Below, piece by piece: positions 48,516-56,568 of a DNA stretch of 64,000 bases. This stretch comes from Rhodocyclus gracilis. Lineage in GTDB: Bacteria; Pseudomonadota; Gammaproteobacteria; Burkholderiales; Rhodocyclaceae. Below the pieces are notes generated by a model. The model was given only the letters and a program-made list of their open reading frames with translations. It was not told the origin of the DNA and did no database searches. Each line of letters starts with the position of its first letter. Position 1 is the stretch's first letter. Location of the stretch: assembly GCF_009617575.1 (NCBI RefSeq), contig NZ_WIXJ01000009.1, positions 1-64,000 of the forward strand. Reading direction: 5' to 3'. The translations under genes were made by a program, and so were the position numbers.

Positions 48516-49791
48516 TGCCGCAGCAAACTTCCGGCCAGACCATCGCTTCGAAACGCTGCAGGTGCACGCGGGACAGACGCCCGCGCCCGTGACCAATGCC
48601 CGCGCGCTGCCGATCTATCAGACGAGCTCCTTCACCTTCAATGACTCAGCGCACGCAGCCCGGCTGTTTGCGCTTGAGGAAGAGGGCAACGTCTACACGC
48701 GCATCTTCAACCCGACCTCGGACGTCTTCGAACGGCGTATCGCCGCGCTCGAAGGTGGCGTGGCCGCGGTGGCTGTCGGCACGCACGCCGCGGCGCGCTT
48801 TCTCGCCTTCAACACCTTGCTCACGCACGGCGACGATATCGTCGTCTCGAACAGTATCGGCAGCGAGACGCGTCACCAGTTGCTCGCTTTCGAGCGCAAT
48901 TTCGGCATCCATGCCCGCTTCGTCGACGATGGCGTTGCCGGCGCCTTCGCGCCGGCGATCGGTCCGCGCACGCGCGCCGTCTACGTCGAAACGCTTGCCG
49001 GCGCAGGATTGCGCGTGCCCGATTTCGCGGGTATTGCCGAGGTGGCGCACGCCGCCGGCCTGCCCTTGCTGGTCGACAACACGGCCGGCGGTGGCGGCTA
49101 TCTGGCGCAGCCGCTGGCGCATGGCGCCGACGTCGTCATCGCGGCAACGAACCGGCTGATTGGCGGCCACGGCGCGCCTGCCGGCGGCGTGATCATCGAC
49201 GGCGGTCGTTTCGATTGGTCCAGCGGCCGCTTTGCCGAGTTCACGCAGCCGTCGGCCGGCTATCACGGCCTGCGCTTCTGGGAACGCTTCGGTCCCGGCA
49301 GCCCGACCGGCAACGTCGCCTTCGCCATCCGCAGCCGGGTCGAAGGCGCGCGCGACATCGGCCCCAGCCTTTCGCCGCTGAGTGCCTTCCAGTTCGTGAT
49401 TGGCCTCGAAACGCTGTCGCTGCGCGCGCAGCGACACGCCGACAACGCGCTGGCGCTGGCGCATTGGTTGCGCGCGCGTCCCGAGGTGTCCGCCGTGGTC
49501 TACCCCGGCCTGCCCGAACATCCGCAGCATGCGCTGGCACGGCGTTATCTGCCGAACGGCTTCGGCTCCGAACTGCGCTTCGTGCTGCGCGGCGGCGGCG
49601 ACGCAGCGGCCCGGCTGCTGGCCGGGCTCGAACTGGTCGGGAGTGTCGTCAATCCCGACGACGGCAGGACGCAGATCGACACGGTCGAGCCGGAAAACGC
49701 TCTGTCGGATGGCGCCACGCTACGCCTGTTCGCCGGCCTTGAACATTTCGACGATCTGGTCGCCGACATCGACCGGGCACTGACCCGTTAA
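48508..49791 (+). CDS. Cys/Met-metabolism PLP-family protein lacking the catalytic lysine
   Basis: A 427-residue fold-type I protein close to O-acetylhomoserine sulfhydrylase (MetY): HRFETLQVHAGQ, PIYQTSSFTF, YTRIFNPTSDVFERRIAALEGG, LLVDNT and C-terminal LRLFAGLEHFDDL. The family signature D-x3-HSxTKxxGGHG is here DVVIAATNRLIGGHG, so the PLP-binding Lys is Arg216. The PLP-stacking Tyr of the usual SLYGGT segment is also gone (SIGSET), and SSGxAA is VGTHAA. Asp190 and the phosphate-binding Y63/R65 remain. It may have lost PLP catalysis or changed function. It overlaps the oxygenase stop by 8 nt and has a GGGAG ribosome-binding site. Confidence 0.85.
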   Translation: MPDAAANFRPDHRFETLQVHAGQTPAPVTNARALPIYQTSSFTFNDSAHAARLFALEEEGNVYTRIFNPTSDVFERRIAALEGGVAAVAVGTHAAARFLAFNTLLTHGDDIVVSNSIGSETRHQLLAFERNFGIHARFVDDGVAGAFAPAIGPRTRAVYVETLAGAGLRVPDFAGIAEVAHAAGLPLLVDNTAGGGGYLAQPLAHGADVVIAATNRLIGGHGAPAGGVIIDGGRFDWSSGRFAEFTQPSAGYHGLRFWERFGPGSPTGNVAFAIRSRVEGARDIGPSLSPLSAFQFVIGLETLSLRAQRHADNALALAHWLRARPEVSAVVYPGLPEHPQHALARRYLPNGFGSELRFVLRGGGDAAARLLAGLELVGSVVNPDDGRTQIDTVEPENALSDGATLRLFAGLEHFDDLVADIDRALTR

Positions 49792-49807
49792 CAGAAGGAT
49801 TACCGCA

Positions 49808-51058
49808 ATGCATGCGCTCAGCGAGAGCAGTCTGCGCCCGCTTTCCTACCGGGAAGTGGTCGCCAAGTATCCCGAGGTTCCGCACTTCATCATCCTCAAG
49901 ATCGACGTCCAGCGGCGTGGCGTGACCTACACCGAGGCCGCCTTGACGCAGGCCGATCCGGCCCGCCACATGCTGCAGGCGCGCAGCATCTTTCACTCGA
50001 TCGGCGAAAAGGAGTCGCTTGTCCCGATCTCGCTGCTGCTGCGCGACGGCACCTCGATCCTGTCGGGGCCGCGTCCGAACGCGATCGACCCCTACGTCGT
50101 CGACTTCATCGACGGCCGGCTGGTGCTGACCGACCATGGCGAGGTTCTCGAGGAAGTCGAATACTGGCTGAAGCCGGATTTCCACGATCGGTTCACCTCG
50201 TCGGGAAAGCCGATGTGGCAAGTGGCAACGCCGCGGCCGCAGCGCATCGACATCAACCCCTACGCCTACTGCCACTATTGGGACGATGGCAAGGGCTGCA
50301 AGTACTGCAACATCGCGGCGCACTACAACAAGGAACGGCGCCTGAACAACAAGCCGCTGCGTCTCGATCCGCGCGATGCCTATGAGACCGTGCGCGAAGC
50401 GATCCGCCAGCCCGGCCGCTTCCTGACTGTCGGCCTGACCTGTGGCTCGATCCTCGGAGAAGGCGAACTGTTTGCCGAAGAAGTCGACATCTACATCGAA
50501 ACCCTGCAGGCAATCGGCGAGAACTTCACGACACGGCGCTTCCCGAGCCAGCTGGTCGCCTCGGCCTTCAGTCTCGAGCAGTTGCAGCGCATCCACGAGC
50601 AGACCGGCCTGCTGACCTATACCTCCGACATCGAAGTGCTCGACGAGGAGAAGTTCAACTGGATCTGCCCCGGCAAGGCAGTCCGCCCCGGCTACCGCGA
50701 GTGGAAGCGCCGGCTGGTCGACGCCGTCGGCATCTTTGGCCGCGGCTACGTGAATACCGGCATCGTCGGCGGCGTCGAAACAGCCAGGCCGCATGGCTTT
50801 GCCACTGAAGAAGACGGCTTGCGCGCGACGCTCGAAGAGGCCGAGGACCTCGCCAGCAAGGGGGTGAGCACCGTCTATTGCGTCTGGGTGCCGATCACCG
50901 GTTCCGTTTTCCACAAGCAGCAGGCGCCCTCGCTCGAGTACTTCGTCCGGCTGGCAAAGGGGCTCGACAGCATCCGTCGCTACTACGGCCTGCTCGTCGA
51001 CATGGACAACTACCGCATCTGCGGCAACCACCCCGATACCGACCTGTCGAGAATCTAG
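49808..51058 (+). CDS. Radical SAM protein with an unusual CX8CX2C motif
   Basis: A 416-residue protein. INPYAYCHYWDDGKGCKYCN places Cys155, Cys164 and Cys167 as CX8CX2C in place of the standard CX3CX2C, but the context (KYCNIA, then FLTVGLTCGSILGEGELFAEEV, a GGE-like SAM site) fits a radical SAM barrel. The N-terminal 140 residues are a separate domain with no family I recognise. The C-terminus has YYGLLVDMDNYRICGNHPD with one more Cys. Not identified as a characterised enzyme. It lies 16 nt after the PLP-family gene and 9 nt before the split-barrel gene. Confidence 0.8.
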   Translation: MHALSESSLRPLSYREVVAKYPEVPHFIILKIDVQRRGVTYTEAALTQADPARHMLQARSIFHSIGEKESLVPISLLLRDGTSILSGPRPNAIDPYVVDFIDGRLVLTDHGEVLEEVEYWLKPDFHDRFTSSGKPMWQVATPRPQRIDINPYAYCHYWDDGKGCKYCNIAAHYNKERRLNNKPLRLDPRDAYETVREAIRQPGRFLTVGLTCGSILGEGELFAEEVDIYIETLQAIGENFTTRRFPSQLVASAFSLEQLQRIHEQTGLLTYTSDIEVLDEEKFNWICPGKAVRPGYREWKRRLVDAVGIFGRGYVNTGIVGGVETARPHGFATEEDGLRATLEEAEDLASKGVSTVYCVWVPITGSVFHKQQAPSLEYFVRLAKGLDSIRRYYGLLVDMDNYRICGNHPDTDLSRI

Positions 51059-51067
51059 GAAACGCCC

Positions 51068-51547
51068 ATGTCCAAGTACACGCTCGCCGCGGAAATCCGC
51101 GAACTCCTGAACCGCGCCGACAGCGTCAAGACACTGGCGCTGCTGGCCGAGGACGGATCACCCTACGTGATCTTCGCGCCCGGCCTGCACGTCGACGACG
51201 ATGGCCGCCTCGTCTATCCCGAAGCTTTCGAACACTCGCAGGCCAATGCGCATTTGGTCCGCTCTATCTGGTTCGATCAACCCATTACCGCCGCGTTGCT
51301 CGCAGCAGATGGCCGCTCTTTCCAAATTTTTTGCAAACCCTACAAGGCAGTCATATCCGGACCGGTTTATGAGCATTACTATCGTCAAAAACAGCAAAGA
51401 AACGAAAATTTCTCGCTTTCGACGATTTGGCTTATTGACCCACTGTCGATAACGGAAACTAGCGACGCAGTTCGAGGCGTCGAATCCGAATCAGACAGAA
51501 TGCCGCTACTTCACCTAGATCGTATCGCCGTAAAGGCAGTGGGCTAG
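51068..51547 (+). CDS. Flavin split-barrel (PNPOx-fold) protein, mosaic 3' end
   Basis: A 159-residue small split-barrel protein of the pyridoxamine 5'-phosphate oxidase superfamily (VKTLALLAEDGSPYVIFAPGLHVDDDGRLVYPEAFEHSQ), likely binding flavin or heme. It is 9 nt after the radical SAM gene with a GGAAACGCCC spacer. The 5' part is GC-rich; from about 51250 it becomes AT-rich with different codon use. A GC-rich degenerate copy of its 3' end lies at 52023-52190. I infer that its original 3' end was replaced by recombination. Confidence 0.75.
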   Translation: MSKYTLAAEIRELLNRADSVKTLALLAEDGSPYVIFAPGLHVDDDGRLVYPEAFEHSQANAHLVRSIWFDQPITAALLAADGRSFQIFCKPYKAVISGPVYEHYYRQKQQRNENFSLSTIWLIDPLSITETSDAVRGVESESDRMPLLHLDRIAVKAVG

Positions 51548-51586
51548 TGATCGCATTCCGCGCTGACTAGGGCCGCCACAAAAATG

Positions 51587-51618
51587 AAAAGGGCACTTCA
51601 GAAGAAGTGCCCTTTTTT
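51587..51618. terminator. intrinsic terminator
   Basis: GGGCACTTC (51591-51599) pairs with GAAGTGCCC (51604-51612), loop AGAA, flanked by AAAA and TTTTTT, so it works in both directions. It ends the four-gene operon on the plus strand and would also terminate the tRNA-Arg remnant read leftward. Confidence 0.85.
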
Positions 51619-51627
51619 GTATTCGGC

Positions 51628-51676
51628 TGGCGCGCCCGACTGGATTCGAACCAGTGACCCCTGCCTTCGGAGGGCG
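51628..51676 (-). pseudogene. 3' fragment of tRNA-Arg(CCG)
   Basis: Read on the minus strand: CTCCGAA anticodon loop (anticodon CCG), variable region, a complete T-arm ACTGG-TTCGAAT-CCAGT, acceptor 3' strand CGGGCGC, discriminator G and CCA. The 5' acceptor strand and D-arm are absent upstream (51677-51710), so it cannot fold. Fragments of this kind (tRNA 3' half plus terminator) are the usual duplicated attachment sites of integrative elements. Confidence 0.7.
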
Positions 51677-52022
51677 AATTTCGGCATTGGTACTAACCGT
51701 CAAAGATCGGTGCGAACAGAGCGCCCGCAGCCGACACAGTCATAACCAACTGTATATATTGCGTGTTTTACAAATCGATTTGTGACATATGTCGCCACGA
51801 TGCGCCAGTTTATGTCCGCCAATTGTCACAAGTGCCGATGCAAATTGCGCGTGGACACGAACCGCTCACGCCCCCTGCTCGCTCACGCTCTCGCGTCGCA
51901 TGGATCCTTCGCTGCTTGGTTTCAATTCGTTTTCTCGTTGCTGCATATAGCATGCACTGCAAATCGTTCGAACGAATAAGCTTCTGAGAGCAGCCTCTTC
52001 CGGACAGAGCAGATGTTCGAAC

Positions 52023-52190
52023 ATCTACTATCGCCGGAAGCAGCAGGCCGATGCCGATTTTTTGTTATCGACCATCTAGCTGATCGACGCGCTGTCGGTC
52101 AGCGAAACCAGCGATCCGGTCCGCAGCCCCAACTCGGAATCCGGACGGATGCCGTTGCTAAACTTTGACCGTATTGCCCGATCAACATGA
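52023..52190 (+). pseudogene. decayed duplicate of the split-barrel gene 3' end
   Basis: In frame with 52023 the translation reads IYYRRKQQADADFLLSTI, a TAG stop (52077), then LIDALSVSETSDPVR and RMPLLNFDRIA, ending at TGA 52188-52190. It aligns without gaps to the last 58 codons of the gene at 51068-51547, with 34 of 52 positions identical by my count. TAG replaces the tryptophan codon. There is no start region, so it is a fragment. Confidence 0.8.
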
Positions 52191-52324
52191 CCGAATTGCG
52201 CTTAGTTCGCTGATATTAGCTCAGACGGAATGATTCTTTTCCCCGCATTGGGTATGCGCTTTAGCATTTCGCTTCGACTCCTGCGCCAACTATCCGTTAT
52301 CAACTCTTCGTCAAATTGACCATC

Positions 52325-52972
52325 ATGACCAGCGAGCGCACCGGTCCAGGGCGCCCTCCGCGACTACACCAGGACGGCTTGGACACGCGTAACGCCCTGA
52401 TCCGTTGCGGAGTCGAGATCCTTACCGAAAAGAGTTTCGCTGCGACCAGCATCGGCGACATCCTCGGTCGACTGAACGTACCCAAGGGTTCCTTCTATCA
52501 CTACTTCGACAGCAAGGAAGCCTTTGGCTGCGCGGTCATCGACAGCTATGCCGAGTATTTCGCGCACAAGCTTGATCGCCTTTTTGGTAACGACAAGGAA
52601 CCTCCCCTGCAACGCATCGCCAATTTCATCGCCGACGCCGAGCGCGGCATGGAACGCTACCATTTCCAGCGCGGCTGCCTGATCGGCAATCTCGGCCAGG
52701 AAATGAACTGTTTGCCGGAAGCGTTCCGCGACAAACTCGAAGCCACCTTTGTCGCTTGGCAACGCCGGCTCGCCGCCTGCCTGAGAGAAGCTCAGCAGGA
52801 AGGAAGCCTAGATGCCGCAGCCGACTGCTGCCAGCTTGCCGCTTTTTTCTGGATCGGCTGGGAGGGGGCAGTACTGCGTGCGAAGCTGATCGGCAACGTC
52901 GCGCCGCTACGTACCTTCGCCTCCGGCTTCTTCGGCGGACTTCCCCGTCAGACCCGCGCTGAAGGTGCATAA
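52325..52972 (+). CDS. TetR-family regulator, AcuR/NemR type
   Basis: A 215-residue TetR repressor. N-terminal helix-turn-helix (GVEILTEKSFAATSIGDILGRLNVPKGSFYHYFDSKEAFG), then a ligand domain with RGCLIGNLGQEMNCLPEAFR and FFWIGWEGAVLRAKL, which match the AcuR subgroup that responds to acrylate and related electrophiles. The start is the ATG at 52325; a TTG at 52316 is possible. It precedes the transporter and catabolic operon, with a TAGAC-type dyad at 53127-53141. Confidence 0.87.
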   Translation: MTSERTGPGRPPRLHQDGLDTRNALIRCGVEILTEKSFAATSIGDILGRLNVPKGSFYHYFDSKEAFGCAVIDSYAEYFAHKLDRLFGNDKEPPLQRIANFIADAERGMERYHFQRGCLIGNLGQEMNCLPEAFRDKLEATFVAWQRRLAACLREAQQEGSLDAAADCCQLAAFFWIGWEGAVLRAKLIGNVAPLRTFASGFFGGLPRQTRAEGA

Positions 52973-53126
52973 GGACATAGAAGCAATACTAGTAAGCTTT
53001 GAAGTTCTAAGTCGTTCTTCGCCGCAAAGCGCCTGCCGATAATCTGCCGGAAGTCTTGGTCCGGCAGCGCTCGAAGCGGTCATATGAAGGACGGTTGCGA
53101 GTACTGCGTTTTTTTTTAGCCCTTTG

Positions 53127-53141
53127 TAGACGATCGGTCTG
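53127..53141. promoter_or_regulatory. TAGAC-N5-GTCTG dyad, candidate TetR operator
   Basis: AGAC (53128-53131) and GTCT (53137-53140) are inverted around GATCG, 30 nt before the tctB ATG. As I recall, AcuR/NemR sites use TAGAC/GTCTA half-sites, so this fits the upstream regulator. Confidence 0.55.
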
Positions 53142-53170
53142 TTTTTCGTCTCCAGTCAGGGAACTCGCAA

Positions 53171-53635
53171 ATGAAACTCCGTCTGATCGGCCACCGCGAC
53201 ATCGCCGCCGGCCTATTCTTCTTCGTTCTCGGTAGCCTCACAGCTTGGGGATCCACTGCCTACAAGCTTGGCAATGCGATGCGCATGGGGCCAGGATATT
53301 TCCCGCTTGCCCTCGGTCTGCTGCTGGCTGCCCTCGGTCTGTTGCTGGTGCTCCGGAATACCCGCCCCGATCTTCTCTCCGACGAATCCCGTCTGATCGA
53401 GAAGCCCTGCCTGCGCTCACTCGGGCTAATCGGTTTCAGCCTGCTGACATTTGCCTTCGCACTGCAAACAGCCGGGCTGATCGTTGCCACCCTTGGACTG
53501 GTTATATTCAGTGGTATTGCCTACCGCGCCTTCAACTGGAAGGAACTTGGTCTTCTTAGCGGCGGCCTGGCCACCTTCGCCGTGCTGGTGTTCGCCTATG
53601 GCCTCGGTCTGCCCTTACAAGTCTTCCCGGCATGA
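53171..53635 (+). CDS. tctB: Tripartite tricarboxylate transporter TctB-type small membrane subunit
   Basis: A 154-residue protein with four membrane spans, typical TctB: IAAGLFFFVLGSLTAWGSTAYKLGNAMRMGPGYFPLALGLLL. Small subunit of a secondary transporter for carboxylates driven by an ion gradient. It overlaps tctA by 4 nt, and the binding proteins are downstream at 56569 and 59543. Confidence 0.9.
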   Translation: MKLRLIGHRDIAAGLFFFVLGSLTAWGSTAYKLGNAMRMGPGYFPLALGLLLAALGLLLVLRNTRPDLLSDESRLIEKPCLRSLGLIGFSLLTFAFALQTAGLIVATLGLVIFSGIAYRAFNWKELGLLSGGLATFAVLVFAYGLGLPLQVFPA

Positions 53636-55137
53636 CCGAACTGCTTGCACAACTGACGCAAGGATTCGAAGCCGCTGCTAGCCTGGGCAACCTTGGCTAT
53701 TGTCTGGTTGGCGTCACCCTTGGCACGCTGATCGGCGTACTGCCCGGCATTGGTCCCGTTGCCACCATTGCCATGCTGCTACCGGCCACTTACGGCCTGC
53801 CACCGCTCAGCGCACTGATCATGCTGGCCGGTATCTACTACGGAGCCCAGTACGGCGGATCAACGTCCGCAATTCTCGTCAATCTGCCGGGAGAATCGTC
53901 GTCGGTCATCACCTGCATCGACGGTTACGCCATGGCCCGCCGGGGTCGCGCCGGCGCCGCCCTGGGCATCGCTGCCCTTGGCTCCTTCTTTGCCGGGACG
54001 GTCGCCACCTTGGTCATCGCCGTGCTCGCAGCCCCCCTCTCCGAGCTGGCACTTAAATTCGGTCCAGCCGAGTACTTCTCGCTGATGATCCTCGGCCTCA
54101 TCGCAGCCATCGTGCTGGCGAAAGGCTCGCTGATCAAGGCCATCGCCATGACCACCCTTGGCTTGTTGCTTGGACTCGTCGGAACCGATGTGAACTCCGG
54201 CGTAGAGCGCTTCAGCTTCGGCATTCCCGAACTCTCTGACGGCTTCGGCTTCGTTGTTGTCTCCATGGGACTTTTCGGAATCGCCGAAATCGTCCACAAC
54301 CTCGAGAAACACGAGACCCGCCAGGTTTTCACCAGTCACGTAGGCAAGTTGCTACCCGGACGCGAAGATTTCCGGCGCAGCTGGAAACCGGTCCTGCGCG
54401 GCACTTTCCTCGGCTCACTTCTCGGCGTACTGCCGGGTGGTGGGGCTGTGTTGAGTTCCTTTGCCGCCTATTCACTTGAAAAGAAACTGGCTGACGATCC
54501 CTCTCGCTTTGGTAAAGGCGCCATTGAAGGGGTTGCCGCACCGGAGTCGGCTAACAATGCCGGAGCCCAGACATCCTTCATTCCGCTGCTGACACTCGGC
54601 ATACCGCCCAACGCGGTGATGGCCTTGATGGTTGGAGCAATGATGATTCACGGCATCGTTCCCGGTCCTCAGGTCATGACCGAGCGCCCGGAACTGTTCT
54701 GGGGGCTGATCGCCAGCATGTGGATCGGCAACGCGCTGCTGGTACTACTCAACCTGCCGCTGATCGGCCTCTGGGTGCGCCTGCTCAAAGTTCCCTACCG
54801 TCTGCTCTATCCGGCCATCCTGCTGTTCTGCTGCGTCGGCATCTACAGCGTCAATCAGAGCGCGCTGGAAGTCGCCTTCGCCGTCGGTTTTGGTGTCCTC
54901 GGCTACCTATTCATCAAGCTCGACTGCGAACCGGCGCCCCTACTGCTCGGCTTCGTACTCGGCCCGCTGATGGAAGAGAACTTGCGCCGCGCCATGCTGC
55001 TTGCGCGGGGGGACGCGACGGTATTCCTGACCCGCCCGTTGAGTGCCGCCCTGCTCTCACTGGCCGCGCTGCTGATAGTCGTCCTGGTACTCCCCACCGT
55101 GCGCAAGACCCGCGATGTCGCCTTCCAGGAAAACTGA
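53632..55137 (+). CDS. tctA: Tripartite tricarboxylate transporter TctA-type large membrane subunit
   Basis: A 501-residue permease with about 12 spans. TctA hallmarks: [69 protein letters not shown] and [28 protein letters not shown], ending in a short hydrophilic tail. The cargo is a carboxylic acid; the neighbours suggest an organosulfur or C3 acid. Confidence 0.93.
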   Translation: MTELLAQLTQGFEAAASLGNLGYCLVGVTLGTLIGVLPGIGPVATIAMLLPATYGLPPLSALIMLAGIYYGAQYGGSTSAILVNLPGESSSVITCIDGYAMARRGRAGAALGIAALGSFFAGTVATLVIAVLAAPLSELALKFGPAEYFSLMILGLIAAIVLAKGSLIKAIAMTTLGLLLGLVGTDVNSGVERFSFGIPELSDGFGFVVVSMGLFGIAEIVHNLEKHETRQVFTSHVGKLLPGREDFRRSWKPVLRGTFLGSLLGVLPGGGAVLSSFAAYSLEKKLADDPSRFGKGAIEGVAAPESANNAGAQTSFIPLLTLGIPPNAVMALMVGAMMIHGIVPGPQVMTERPELFWGLIASMWIGNALLVLLNLPLIGLWVRLLKVPYRLLYPAILLFCCVGIYSVNQSALEVAFAVGFGVLGYLFIKLDCEPAPLLLGFVLGPLMEENLRRAMLLARGDATVFLTRPLSAALLSLAALLIVVLVLPTVRKTRDVAFQEN

Positions 55138-55168
55138 TTCCTAACGAACCCTGAGAACGAATGGAACC

Positions 55169-56548
55169 ATGAGCATCAACCCGCACAATCCTTACGCCAT
55201 CGCCACCCGTGACCCGGCCGAATACCAGGCACAGCTTGGCGAACACCGGTTCCGAAAACTGAAGGAACAGATCCGCTACCTGTGGTCCAACGAAGACTAC
55301 TTCCGCCCGCGCTTCCTCGCCGCCGGCGTCAACTCGCCGGACGACATCCGCAGCATTGACGATTTCCGCCGGCTGCCCGCCTTCATGGACAAGGCCAGCC
55401 ATCGGCAATCGCAGGAAGATTCGCTGGCCCGCTACAACCACCCCTTCGGCCTGCACCTGACGGCACCGCTGGAAAGCGTCGTGCATCTGGCCGGGACTTC
55501 CGGGACGACCGGCAGGCCGACCTTCTACGCCTTCACCAAGCGCGATCTGGAGATTTCCCATCAGACCTTGGGCCGCCTGTTCAAGGAAGCCGGCATCCGG
55601 CCGGGAGAAACCACTTTCCACGCTTTCGGCCTGTCGCTGTGGCTGGCTGGCGTCACCTACGTGCAGGCGCTGGAAGCCTACGGCGCCCGCCCGGTGGCGC
55701 TGGGTGCCGAAGCCGGCGTACCGAAGATTCTGAACTACATCGATTTCACCAGGCCGACGACGCTGTTCGCCACGCCATCGATGATCAACCAGTTGATCGA
55801 CCGGGCACCCGGCGAGATCGGCAAGCCGGTCGGGGCGCTCGGTATCCGCCGCATTCTCTGCGCTGGCGAACCGGGCGCCGGCCTACCGGCCTTCCGCCAA
55901 CGGGTACGTGAGCATTTCGGCGCCGAGGTTTTCGACATGATGGGCGGTGCCTGGCACAACGCGCTGGTCTCCTGCACCAGCACCGACTACCACGGCATGC
56001 ACTATCTGACCGACGACAGCTGCTTCCGCTACGACCTGGTCGATCCGGTAAGCAAGGAGCCGATCCCGCTCACCGACGGCGCCGTCGGCGAGGCCTTGCA
56101 TACCGCGCTTGACTATCAGGCGGCGCCGGCCTTCCGCTACGCCACCGGCGACATCATCAAGATCAACGTCGGCGAATGCCCGGGCTGCGGCGTCTTCGGC
56201 ACCCGGCTGCAGATCGTCGGTCGCGTCGACGACATGCTGGCGATCAAGGGGGTCAAGGTCTATCCCGCCGCGATCCAGAACGTCGTGCTGCAGTTCCAGC
56301 CGGAAATCTCCGGCGAACTGCGCATCCGCCTGGATGCCCCACCACCCCGAGTCGAAGGACAACTGCGCCTGAGCATTGAAGCCGCCACCGGCGTGCCGGA
56401 AACGCAATGGCCGGAACTCGCCCGCCGCATCGAGCAGCGCATCCGCGAACTGCTGACATTCCGCCCGGCGGTGACCATCCTCCCCTTCGGCAGTCTGCCG
56501 CGCACCGGCGGCAAAACCAAGCTGATAGAAATCGCCCCTCTGCCCTGA
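55169..56548 (+). CDS. AMP-forming CoA ligase (PaaK-type)
   Basis: A 459-residue adenylate-forming enzyme close to phenylacetate-CoA ligase. P-loop-like LAGTSGTTGRPTF near residue 110, AGEPGAGLPAFR, DMMGGAWHNALVS, FRYATGDI and GRVDDMLAIKGVKVYPAAIQ with the C-terminal lysine in GGKTKL. It activates a carboxylic acid as acyl-AMP then acyl-CoA. The substrate is likely the acid taken up by the Tct system. It lies 31 nt after tctA. Confidence 0.9.
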   Translation: MSINPHNPYAIATRDPAEYQAQLGEHRFRKLKEQIRYLWSNEDYFRPRFLAAGVNSPDDIRSIDDFRRLPAFMDKASHRQSQEDSLARYNHPFGLHLTAPLESVVHLAGTSGTTGRPTFYAFTKRDLEISHQTLGRLFKEAGIRPGETTFHAFGLSLWLAGVTYVQALEAYGARPVALGAEAGVPKILNYIDFTRPTTLFATPSMINQLIDRAPGEIGKPVGALGIRRILCAGEPGAGLPAFRQRVREHFGAEVFDMMGGAWHNALVSCTSTDYHGMHYLTDDSCFRYDLVDPVSKEPIPLTDGAVGEALHTALDYQAAPAFRYATGDIIKINVGECPGCGVFGTRLQIVGRVDDMLAIKGVKVYPAAIQNVVLQFQPEISGELRIRLDAPPPRVEGQLRLSIEAATGVPETQWPELARRIEQRIRELLTFRPAVTILPFGSLPRTGGKTKLIEIAPLP

Positions 56549-56568
56549 GCAATTTTCAAGGAATCTCC

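Larger units (their letters stand above)
51548..52324. other. 777-nt AT-rich junction region
   Basis: No intact gene. In order it holds a bidirectional terminator (51587-51618), a tRNA-Arg 3' fragment (51628-51676), about 340 nt of AT-rich sequence with nothing recognised, the decayed copy of the split-barrel 3' end (52023-52190) and the upstream region of the TetR regulator. No integrase gene is present. Confidence 0.6.

Noticed and set aside
51628..51703. A complete tRNA gene
   Set aside because: The 5' acceptor strand and D-arm are missing, so only the 3' half is present.
51763..51987. Short plus-strand ORFs in the AT-rich junction
   Set aside because: No ribosome-binding site, no family features, overlapping frames; probably chance.
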